From Streptomyces sp. TP-A0874 (lineage in GTDB: Bacteria > Actinomycetota > Actinomycetes > Streptomycetales > Streptomycetaceae), in NCBI RefSeq assembly GCF_001748085.1, contig NZ_BBZK01000004.1:186001-250000 (forward strand): 64,000 bases of DNA. Reading direction: 5' to 3'. Positions within the stretch are counted from its first letter, which is position 1. Every line of letters begins with the position of its first letter. The notes under the pieces are model-generated. The model had not been told where the DNA came from. It saw only the letters and a list, made by a program, of their open reading frames with translations, and did no database searches. Made by a program: the position numbers and the translations under genes. Of the stretch, positions 1 to 8,917 are shown in pieces.

Positions 1-228
1 CGGGTCCCCCTCGATCTGCACCACCCGCTCGTCCTTGACGTAGACGTTCTGTCCACAGCCGACCGCGCAGTACGGGCAGACCGAGCGGACCACTCGGTCG
101 GCGGTCGCGGTACGCGCCTCTATCGTCTCGCTGCCCTCCGACTTCGCGGCCGCTCCCCGGCCGAGCGGGTCACCGCCCGTCAACTGGCGGTAGACCGGCC
201 ACTGAAGCATCCGGCTGCGCACGCCCAT
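1..228 (-). CDS. formate dehydrogenase / molybdopterin oxidoreductase, N-terminal fragment
   Basis: Only the first 76 codons lie in the window; the gene continues beyond base 1. The reading ends in a Cys-rich segment, VCPYCAVGCGQNVYVKD. This is the N-terminal [4Fe-4S] cluster site of the large subunit of molybdopterin bis-MGD oxidoreductases, in the form typical of formate dehydrogenase alpha chains. ATG at 228 is preceded by a clear GGAGGAG ribosome site. Some actinobacterial members of this family use selenocysteine at the active site; that region is not visible here. Confident for the family, moderate for formate as the substrate. Confidence 0.8.
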   Translation of the reverse strand, partial: MGVRSRMLQWPVYRQLTGGDPLGRGAAAKSEGSETIEARTATADRVVRSVCPYCAVGCGQNVYVKDERVVQIEGDP

Positions 229-369
229 GCTCTCCTCCGCTGCGTTCGTCCGTCACCCGACCGAGACCGCGTCGTCGAGTGCCCCGCCAGCGGGTTCTTA
301 CTCATTATTTTGTCTCCGGGACGGTGGGGTCACGGAGGAGGCGGTTCGAACGCGGGGGTTCCAACGGGA

Positions 370-410
370 CGGGCCGGCCCTTGGCGGTCGTCCCGCCAAG
401 GGCCGGCCCG
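370..410 (-). terminator. perfect 18-bp hairpin downstream of the 57-aa gene
   Basis: Arms 370-387 and 393-410 are exact inverted repeats with a 5-nt loop. It lies about 45 nt past the stop of the small minus-strand gene at 454. There is no U-tract, as usual for GC-rich actinobacterial terminators. Confidence 0.7.
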
Positions 411-453
411 TTGTGCCGCAGGAGGAGCCGGGGCCGTCCGCCGGGGACGGACC

Positions 454-627
454 TCAGTCGATTCCGCGCAGGATGTGCGGCTCGGCGGGGTCGTCCTCGT
501 ATCCGGCGAGCTGGATCGGAGCCAGCCCGCCCCAGTTGTCCGGACCGCGGAGCTCGGTCCGCTGAGGATGCCCGTCCTCGCCCTCCGCCGGGCAGGCGCT
601 CTGCGCCGTCTTCTCGAATGTCGTCAC
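454..627 (-). CDS. small hypothetical protein, 57 aa
   Basis: Not recognised. GTG at 627 has a good ribosome site (AAGGAG, 8 nt upstream on the minus strand), and a strong hairpin follows the stop, so it looks like a complete single-gene unit. The protein is acidic and polar, has one Cys near residue 12 and no membrane segment, and ends in PHILRGID. It could be a small soluble protein or a peptide precursor, but no modifying enzyme lies next to it. The reading frame could be opened further upstream, but only the GTG at 627 has a ribosome site. Confidence 0.5.
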   Translation of the reverse strand: MTTFEKTAQSACPAEGEDGHPQRTELRGPDNWGGLAPIQLAGYEDDPAEPHILRGID

Positions 628-893
628 CGCGCACTCCTTCGTGTCGCGAGTCCGTGCGCCACGGGGCGTCCCGAACCAGACGCCGGGCGCCCGGTGGGGC
701 TGCAAAAGGGACAGTTCAGACGCGGTGGCGCCGGGTGTGGTTCCGGGAGACGACCAAGGTCTCTGGCGACTCCCGAGACGGGTCCGGGCCTCCCTGAACC
801 GTGCGTGTCTTTCCGCGAACGCGTCAGCGAGGCTGTCCGTCGATTCCCAGCGTACATATCCGAATCGCTCGCCGCTCGTCACATACCCCGGTT
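628..893. other. gap with no gene seen
   Basis: Between the small gene's start and the SDR terminator no open frame has plausible composition or a ribosome site. It probably holds the promoter of the small gene; I cannot place -35/-10 boxes with confidence. Confidence 0.4.
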
Positions 894-919
894 CACCCCT
901 CCGGCCGGCCGGAGGGGTG
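894..919 (-). terminator. 26-bp perfect palindrome ending the SDR gene
   Basis: The sequence CACCCCTCCGGCC and its exact reverse complement abut each other about 10 nt past the SDR stop codon. It folds as a long GC hairpin, a typical transcription terminator. Confidence 0.75.
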
Positions 920-928
920 GATGCGCCG

Positions 929-2389
929 CTACCAGTCGGCGGGCGCGTAGTCCTTGAGGAAGCAGCCGTAGAGGTCCTCGCCGCGCTCACCCCGGACGAT
1001 CGGGTCGTAGACCCGCGCCGCGCCGTCGACCAGGTCCAGTGGGGCGTGGAAGCCCTCCGCGGCCAGTCGCATCTTGTCCGGGTGCGGGCGTTCGTCGGTG
1101 ATCCAGCCGGTGTCCACGCTGGTCACCAGGATGCCGTCGGTCTCCAGGAGTTCCTGGGCGCTGGTGCGGGTGAGCATGTTCAGGGCCGCCTTGGCCATGT
1201 TCGTGTGGGGATGGCCGGGGCCCTTGTAGCCGCGGCTGAAGACGCCCTCCATGGCCGAGACGTTCACCACGTACTTTCGGCGCGCCGGGGAGGCGGCCAT
1301 AGCCGGGCGCAACCTGCTGAGCAGGATGAAGGGCGCGGTGACGTTGCACAGCTGGACTTCGAGCAGTTCCACCGGGAGGACCTCCTCGACCTTCTGCACC
1401 CAGCTGTTGCTGGGTGCCAGGTCGGGGACGAGGCCGCCCGCGTCGATGGCGGTGCCGGACTCGATCCGGGCTGGTGAGGCGGAACCGGTGGTGAGCGCCA
1501 GCGCGGCGACCGACTCGGCGGTCAGCGCTCCGGGGGCGGCGGCCGTACCGGTGAGCGTCGGCTGGGCGCCGCTGCCGAACCGGCCCAGCACCACCGACTC
1601 GGGCAGCTCTCCGGCGGGGAGGGGCGCGGACTCCCCGGCTATCAGCTCGGCGTAGGCCTCGGGGGAACGGCGGACGGTCTGCGCCGCGTTGTTGATCAGG
1701 ATGTCCAGCGGGCCGTCGGCGGCCACCGAGTCGGCGAGCGCCAGTGTCTGGCCCGGGTCCCGGAGGTCGATACCGACGACCTTGAGGCGGTGGAGCCAGT
1801 CGGCGCTGTCATGCATCGCGGTGAAGCGTCGGATCGCGTCGCTCGGGAAGCGGGTGGTGATCGTGGTGTGGGCGCCGTCACGGAGCAGCCGGAGCGCTAT
1901 GTACATCCCGATCTTGGCCCTGCCCCCGGTGAGCAGCGCCCGCCGCCCGATCAGGTCGGTGCGGGCCTCCCGCCGACTGCGGTTCTCCGCGGCACACGGC
2001 TGGCAGAGCTGGTGGTAGAAGGCGTCCACCTCGCGGTAGCGGGCCTTGCAGATGTAGCAGGAGCGCGGACGCTCCAGGATCCCGGCGATCTCCGAGGTGG
2101 CGGAGGCGGTGAGCGGGATGCCGAGGGTCTCGTCGTCGATCCGGTCGGCCGCGCCGGTCGCGGTCGCCTCGGTCACCGCCTTGTCGTGGGCGGTCTTGGC
2201 CGCCCGCCGCTCCTGCCGGCGGCGCTGCTTGACCGTCCGGTAGATGCCGGCGGTGGCGCGCCGGACCGCTATCGCGTCGGGGTGGTCCAGCGGGAGCTCG
2301 TCGAGTTCCCGGAGCACGCTCAGGCAGGTGGCCAACCGCTGGGGGTCGATGCCGGGCCCGTCGACCGGGCCCTCTTCAGTCACCGTCAT
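929..2389 (-). CDS. SDR-family oxidoreductase with zinc-finger-like segment, 486 aa
   Basis: Residues about 1-140 form a basic, helical front part with a CYICKARY...CQPC segment (two CxxC pairs, probable zinc site). The rest is a short-chain dehydrogenase: TGGRAKIGMYIAL is the Rossmann glycine loop, LINNAA the NAG-type motif, and VVNVSAMEG supplies the catalytic Ser. The usual YxxxK is missing: at the Lys (K400) the sequence reads HTNMAK, so Thr396 stands where Tyr is expected. At nearly 490 aa it is almost twice a plain SDR. The substrate is unknown, and reduced or altered catalysis is possible. It is a monocistronic gene closed by its own terminator. Confidence 0.85.
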   Translation of the reverse strand: MTVTEEGPVDGPGIDPQRLATCLSVLRELDELPLDHPDAIAVRRATAGIYRTVKQRRRQERRAAKTAHDKAVTEATATGAADRIDDETLGIPLTASATSEIAGILERPRSCYICKARYREVDAFYHQLCQPCAAENRSRREARTDLIGRRALLTGGRAKIGMYIALRLLRDGAHTTITTRFPSDAIRRFTAMHDSADWLHRLKVVGIDLRDPGQTLALADSVAADGPLDILINNAAQTVRRSPEAYAELIAGESAPLPAGELPESVVLGRFGSGAQPTLTGTAAAPGALTAESVAALALTTGSASPARIESGTAIDAGGLVPDLAPSNSWVQKVEEVLPVELLEVQLCNVTAPFILLSRLRPAMAASPARRKYVVNVSAMEGVFSRGYKGPGHPHTNMAKAALNMLTRTSAQELLETDGILVTSVDTGWITDERPHPDKMRLAAEGFHAPLDLVDGAARVYDPIVRGERGEDLYGCFLKDYAPADW

Positions 2390-2686
2390 CGACGCCGCCG
2401 CTCTCCTGGATCGCCTGTTCCATGACTCGGCCCCTCGTTCAGGGTCCGGCGGAACTGTACGTACTCAGCTCGGACTCCACCAAACCGGAAAGCCGCTGCC
2501 AGCCGCCCCGCCCGTCCGGCCCCGCTACAGCCGACCCTCCAGGTGCCGGGAACATCTACATATTTTCGCTTTAGCTGTCTTACAGGTGGCTGTGAATGCC
2601 TCTCACGGCTGATGGGCAGATATGGGGCGCCCGCCGCCCAGCGGACGCGGGCACGCGACTGTGCGTCATCGGCGAGGGGACTGCGG
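2390..2686. promoter_or_regulatory. divergent intergenic region between SDR and P450
   Basis: About 300 bp between divergently transcribed genes, with a locally AT-rich patch around 2545-2590 (acatctacatattttcgctt). It must hold both promoters. No operator or clean -10/-35 pair could be assigned. Confidence 0.4.
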
Positions 2687-4033
2687 ATGCCACCACCCAC
2701 GACCATCCCGTACGCCTCCGGGGCGCTTCCCGGTATCGGACACATCGGCAGCCTGGCGAAGGACCCGGTCGGCTTCTTCGAGGCCCAGCGGGCCCGCGGC
2801 CCCATCGTGCGGGCCCGTCTGGGGCCGCGCCCCGCCTACATCGTCAACGACCCGGAGCTGGTCCGTCACATGCTCGTCGCCGGCCACCGGGACTTCGACA
2901 AGGGCGGCGCCTTCTACGAACCGTTCATCGGGCTGGTGGGAGAGAGCCTGGGCACCTGCCGGGCCGAGCGCCACCGGGTGCGCCGGCCGCTGCTCCAGCC
3001 GGCCTTCCACCACTCAAGGATGCCGGGCTACGCCGACCGGATGCGCGAGTGCGTCCACCACCACATCGCCGCCTGGTCCGAACGGGAGGTGATCGATCCT
3101 GACGAGGAGATGGCCCGGCTGGCCACCGGGGCGCTGTCCGCCACCATGCTGCGCGGTACCGAGGGCCGGCGGATCGCGGAGACCTTCCAGCGGAACTTCC
3201 CGGTGATCCTCTCCGGACTCCTCAGCCATGTGCTCCTGCCGCCGCTGTCCCGGGTGCCGCTCCCGGCCAACCGGCGCTGGCAGGAGGCCGTGGCGAGCAC
3301 CTACCAGGCGATATCCGAGCTGGTCGAGTACCGCCGCTCCACCGCGGAGGACGAGTCCGACCTGATGACGATGCTCCTGGCGAACTCACCACCGCCCGGT
3401 GATCCGGCTGAGGACCGGGCCCTCCACGAGGAGGTCTTCGGCTTCCTGATCGGCGGAATCGAGACCACCGGCTCCATGATGGCCTGGGCCCTGCACGTGT
3501 TGGCCACCCATCCGGAGGAGTACCGCCGGATCCAGGAAGAGCTCGAGGAGTGCCTGGCCGGCCGGGATCCGCGCCACGAGGACATTCCGCGGCTGCGGCG
3601 GATGCAGCGGCTGCTCACCGAGGTGCTGCGCCTCTATCCACCGATCTGGCTGCTCAGCCGGACCACCGTCGCCCCCACCGTCCTCGGCGGGCATCGGCTC
3701 CCCGCCGGTGTCGACGTCTTCTACAGCCCCGAGGCCCTCCACCGCGACCCCGCCGTCTTCGACGCTCCCGAGCGCTTCGACCCCGACCGCTGGACCGGCG
3801 AACGGGCGGGACGCCGACAGCGGGAGGCTCTCATCCCGTTCGGAGCCGGTGCCCGCAAGTGCATCGGGGACAACTTCGCGATGACGGAGGGCAGCATCGC
3901 CCTGGCGATGGTGCTCCAGCGCTGGCGAGTCCGCACCGTGCCCGGCACGAAGGTGCGGCCCCGCATCCGGCTGACCCAACGCCCCGCGGGCCTGCGCCTC
4001 CGCCTGGAGGCCCGGAGCCCCGACGGGCGCTGA
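2687..4033 (+). CDS. cytochrome P450, 448 aa
   Basis: Heme-thiolate monooxygenase. The heme loop FGAGARKCIG has its axial Cys at residue 392; the ExxR of the K helix is in EVLRLYPP; the I helix reads GGIETTG, giving the acid-Thr oxygen-activation pair. The start is ATG at 2687 behind GAGGGGACTGCGG, giving MPPPTTIPY. The frame stays open to 2543, but that extension is not P450-like. The next gene is a terpene synthase, so the likely substrate is its hydrocarbon product, as in the known pentalenene and albaflavenone pairs. A perfect hairpin sits between the two genes. No ferredoxin gene is adjacent; the nearest is at 39774. Confidence 0.93.
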   Translation: MPPPTTIPYASGALPGIGHIGSLAKDPVGFFEAQRARGPIVRARLGPRPAYIVNDPELVRHMLVAGHRDFDKGGAFYEPFIGLVGESLGTCRAERHRVRRPLLQPAFHHSRMPGYADRMRECVHHHIAAWSEREVIDPDEEMARLATGALSATMLRGTEGRRIAETFQRNFPVILSGLLSHVLLPPLSRVPLPANRRWQEAVASTYQAISELVEYRRSTAEDESDLMTMLLANSPPPGDPAEDRALHEEVFGFLIGGIETTGSMMAWALHVLATHPEEYRRIQEELEECLAGRDPRHEDIPRLRRMQRLLTEVLRLYPPIWLLSRTTVAPTVLGGHRLPAGVDVFYSPEALHRDPAVFDAPERFDPDRWTGERAGRRQREALIPFGAGARKCIGDNFAMTEGSIALAMVLQRWRVRTVPGTKVRPRIRLTQRPAGLRLRLEARSPDGR

Positions 4034-4059
4034 ACAACCCCGCGCCCGCCCGGGCGCAA

Positions 4060-4098
4060 GCCGCTCCGGCCGCTTCACACGGAAGCGGCCGGAGCGGC
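4060..4098 (+). terminator. 17-bp perfect hairpin between P450 and terpene synthase
   Basis: Arms 4060-4076 and 4082-4098 are exact complements around a 5-nt loop. It lies 27 nt after the P450 stop and 40 nt before the terpene synthase start, so it should end or attenuate transcription between the two genes. Confidence 0.7.
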
Positions 4099-4137
4099 CA
4101 CCCCGCCGCCGAGACGGTATGGCTCGTGGAGGAAACT

Positions 4138-5163
4138 TTGCCGCAGGGAACCCCCCTCTACATCCCGTTCACCGCCGCCAGCAGTCCGGACCGGGCCCGC
4201 GCGGAGACCCACAACCTGGCCTGGGCCCGGCGGTACGGCCTGCTCGGCACCGAGGAGGCCGAGAGCCGGTACCGCTCCTGGCGGCTCGCCGACCTGGCCG
4301 CGCGGACCAACCCGCACGCCCTGGGCGCCGACCTCGACGTGGTCTTCGACGTCCTCGGCTTCATGTTCCTCTTCGACGACCAGTTCGACGGGAGGCTCGG
4401 CCGAGAACACGGCCGTACCCAGGCGCTCTGCGAACGGCTCGCCGCGTTGACCTGGCCGGCCGGCCGCCCCCGGCCCCGGAGCGGGGTGCCGGTCGTCGAC
4501 GCCTGGATGAACCTGTGGCCCCGCTGCGCCGAGGGCATGTCGGCGGTCTGGCAGCAGCGGACGGCGCTGCACTTCCGGGAGTACTTCCAGGCCCACGTCC
4601 GGGAGGCGTCCAACCGCGCGCGGCGGCGGCCGCCGGGGGTGGAGGAGTACCTGAGCCTGCGCCGGAACACCGTCGCCATGCGCCCGCTCCAGGACCTCAT
4701 CGAACGGGTCGGGCACTTCGAGGTCCCCCAGCACGCCTACGAGAGCCGCCAGCTGCGCGAGATGCGGGAGATCACGACCCTGGTCATCGCGCTGAACAAC
4801 GACATCTCCTCCCTGGAGAAGGAGGCCTCGCGCGGCGACAGCCACAATCTGGTGCTCGTCCTGCAACGGGAGCAGGGCAGCACCGAGTCGGAGGCGATCG
4901 ACCTCATCAGCACCATGGTGCGGACCCACATGGAGCGCTTCCTGGCGCTGGAGCAGGAGGTCCCCGAGGTGAGCACCGCCCTGGGGCTCGACTCGGGGCA
5001 ACAGGCCGCGGTCCAGCGTCTGGTGCAGGGAATGCGGGCCTGGATGCGCGGCTGCTACGACTGGGAGGCACGCACCGCGCGCTATGCCACCGACTCCCTG
5101 CTGCCCGCCGACGGCCCCGGCCACCTGGAGGATCTCGTCTCCCCCCGGACCGAGCCGCGTTGA
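4138..5163 (+). CDS. class I terpene synthase, sesquiterpene type, 341 aa
   Basis: Cyclises a prenyl diphosphate, most likely farnesyl diphosphate. The metal-binding acidic motif DDQFD is at residues 80-84. The NSE motif is NDISSLEKE, with N221, S225 and E229 as ligands. The C-terminal part carries the conserved YDW...RY pair. Length and motif spacing are close to pentalenene synthase (337 aa, as I recall it), and the first residues (MPQ..) align with it. This supports TTG at 4138, which has GGAGG exactly 5 nt upstream; GTG at 4126 overlaps that ribosome site. The His of pentalenene synthase's YDWH is Glu here, so the product may differ. The P450 upstream is the likely tailoring partner. Confidence 0.92.
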   Translation: MPQGTPLYIPFTAASSPDRARAETHNLAWARRYGLLGTEEAESRYRSWRLADLAARTNPHALGADLDVVFDVLGFMFLFDDQFDGRLGREHGRTQALCERLAALTWPAGRPRPRSGVPVVDAWMNLWPRCAEGMSAVWQQRTALHFREYFQAHVREASNRARRRPPGVEEYLSLRRNTVAMRPLQDLIERVGHFEVPQHAYESRQLREMREITTLVIALNNDISSLEKEASRGDSHNLVLVLQREQGSTESEAIDLISTMVRTHMERFLALEQEVPEVSTALGLDSGQQAAVQRLVQGMRAWMRGCYDWEARTARYATDSLLPADGPGHLEDLVSPRTEPR

Positions 5164-5217
5164 GGCGGCGCCGGTCGACAGGAGCCTCCCGGCGCCCGGT
5201 GGTCGCGCCGGCTGCTC

Positions 5218-5243
5218 GGGCCGGCCCCGGTCGGGGGCCGGCC
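5218..5243. terminator. hairpin between convergent terpene synthase and nuclease genes
   Basis: GGGCCGGCCCC and its complement surround a short loop in the 87-nt gap between the two converging stop codons. It can serve both directions. Confidence 0.65.
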
Positions 5244-5250
5244 CTCTAGC

Positions 5251-6090
5251 TCAGCCCCAGATCTCGTCCACCCACTCGGGGTGGTCGATGAACGGGTTGC
5301 GGTTGTGCTGGAACTCGTCGTAGATCACCTGGTTACGCTGCTTCTCGAAGGAGTCCGGCGGGTCCTCGTCGTTCCAGGCCTTCAGTACCGAGAGACGTCC
5401 CAGCAGCGGCTTGCTGCCGTTGTTGACGCTGTCGTTGACCTCCAGATCGGGTCCGTCGCCCCCTTCGTACCGCACGGCCATGTAGAGGATCATGCGGGCC
5501 ACGTCGCCCTTGACCTCGTCGCGGGGCTCGAAGGAGTCGCTGTCGGTGAAGTTGCCCGGCGCCCCGTCGACCTCCGTGCCGCCCTCGTCGAAGTCCTTGT
5601 TGCCCCGGACGCTGTTCACCTGCACGTCCGCCGGACGCAGGTGGTGCACGTCGGTGCCCGGGCCGACGGAGGTACCGAACCCGCCGTGCGACTTGGCCCA
5701 GACGTGCTCCCGGTTCCACTGGCCGACTCCGCCGCCGTTGGAGTCGGCGCTCTGCGAGCGCCCGGTGTAGAGCAGGATGACGTTGCCGGAGTTGTCCGGG
5801 TCTCGGTCGGTGACCTTCAGCGCGTCCCAGACCTGGCTGTACGACAGCTTGGTGACGTCGCTGCTGATGATCTCGTTGAGGGCGCTCTTCAGTTCGTCGC
5901 CGGTCTTGCCGATCGCACCCTCGTAGTAGGTGTCGTCGTAGCTGCTGACGGGGGCCGCGGCCGAGGCGGTGGGGGCCTTGACCGGGGCGTCGGCCGCGGT
6001 CGCCACGGGCTGGGCGGCCACCGCGGCCATCCCGACGCCGATCAGCAGGACGAGTGGCTTCTTCCAACGGCCGTTATGAGGGACGGTCAT
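5251..6090 (-). CDS. secreted endonuclease I family nuclease, 279 aa
   Basis: Extracellular deoxyribonuclease of the EndA/NucM beta-beta-alpha-metal family. The catalytic segment NREHVWAKSHGGF is followed by DVHHLRPAD and RGNKDF, the hallmarks of this family. The N terminus (MTVPHNGRWKKPLVLLIG) is a signal peptide: a positive start, a hydrophobic stretch and Ala-rich cleavage region. ATG at 6090 is chosen because it starts the signal peptide and has GGAGAGGA upstream; the frame is open further but without signal character. It probably feeds on extracellular DNA. Confidence 0.92.
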   Translation of the reverse strand: MTVPHNGRWKKPLVLLIGVGMAAVAAQPVATAADAPVKAPTASAAAPVSSYDDTYYEGAIGKTGDELKSALNEIISSDVTKLSYSQVWDALKVTDRDPDNSGNVILLYTGRSQSADSNGGGVGQWNREHVWAKSHGGFGTSVGPGTDVHHLRPADVQVNSVRGNKDFDEGGTEVDGAPGNFTDSDSFEPRDEVKGDVARMILYMAVRYEGGDGPDLEVNDSVNNGSKPLLGRLSVLKAWNDEDPPDSFEKQRNQVIYDEFQHNRNPFIDHPEWVDEIWG

Positions 6091-6300
6091 GTGGGGGGTT
6101 GTCCTCTCCGTTGACGCCGCGCCGGCCGACCGGAGACGGTTCATTACCGGCGCAGCAACTTGTGTTCGATCGGGAGGCAGCTTGACACAGAACCGATCAA
6201 CACACAGGAGATGTGCACAACTGTCCGAACATTGCGGCAGGTGGGGTTTCCGGTCCGACTGCCGGTGGAACACCGGGCCGAGGACCCTGCCGCGGCGGCC

Positions 6301-6720
6301 TCAGTCCAGCGCGGCGCGGATCCGGTCCGCGACCGCGTCCGCGTGCGCTTCGTCCTCGTAGCGCGAACGGGGCCAGAAGAATCCGCGCAGCCCGTCCTTC
6401 CGGTTGCGCGGGACGACATGGACGTGCAGATGGGGCACGGACTGGCTGACCCGGTTGTTCAGGGCGACGAACGAGCCCACCGCCCCCGTCCCCCGCTCCA
6501 CCGCACCGGTGACCCGCCGCACCCCGGCGAAGAACGGGCCGACCTGCTCGGCCGGGAGGTCGGTGAGCGTCTCCACGTGGTCCCGGACCACCACCAGGGC
6601 ATGCCCGGGGAAGAGCGGGCGGGTGTCGAGGAAGGCCACCGCGGTCTCGTCCTCGAAGACCCTCCGGCTCGGCTCTGCGCCGCTGATGATGTCGCAGAAA
6701 AGGCACCCCACGGCGCCCAT
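6301..6720 (-). CDS. HIT family hydrolase, 139 aa
   Basis: Histidine-triad nucleotide hydrolase or transferase. The active loop HLHVHVVP is present near residue 97, and the N-terminal CLFCDIISG zinc-ribbon-like start with FLDTRPLFPGHALVV is typical of the HINT/Fhit branch. Length is normal. It acts in the cytosol on nucleoside phosphoramidates or dinucleotides; the physiological substrate cannot be told from sequence. Confidence 0.92.
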   Translation of the reverse strand: MGAVGCLFCDIISGAEPSRRVFEDETAVAFLDTRPLFPGHALVVVRDHVETLTDLPAEQVGPFFAGVRRVTGAVERGTGAVGSFVALNNRVSQSVPHLHVHVVPRNRKDGLRGFFWPRSRYEDEAHADAVADRIRAALD

Positions 6721-8631
<1,911 letters not shown>

Positions 8632-8917
8632 GGGCTGCCCGGAAGGATCCGGCACCGAAGCCGCATCCGGCATGGTCGCGTCGCGACATCCCATCCGGCG
8701 CCACCCCGGCCACCGCCGGGAGGCGTCACTCGGCGTCGGCCGAAAGCCCTGCAGACCCGGTACAGGTGCTTCCGGCCGCCCTGCGACCGCCCATGTCCGG
8801 CACACCGCTCTCTTGCCCAGCGGGTGGACACGCCGGCCGGGCCGGCTGTCTCACTGCCTGCCGGTCCCGTTGTCCTCCACTTCCGCCGCCTCCCGGTTCG
8901 GACCGCCCCGGCCCGCT
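8632..8917. other. gap between converging genes, nothing assigned
   Basis: About 286 nt between the convergent glutamate dehydrogenase and phosphatase genes. No gene and no perfect hairpin was recognised. Confidence 0.3.

Noticed and set aside
3550..4137. Open frame that would fuse the terpene synthase to about 196 extra residues
   Set aside because: It lies inside the P450 gene in another frame and is low-complexity; the synthase aligns from the TTG at 4138 with a good ribosome site.
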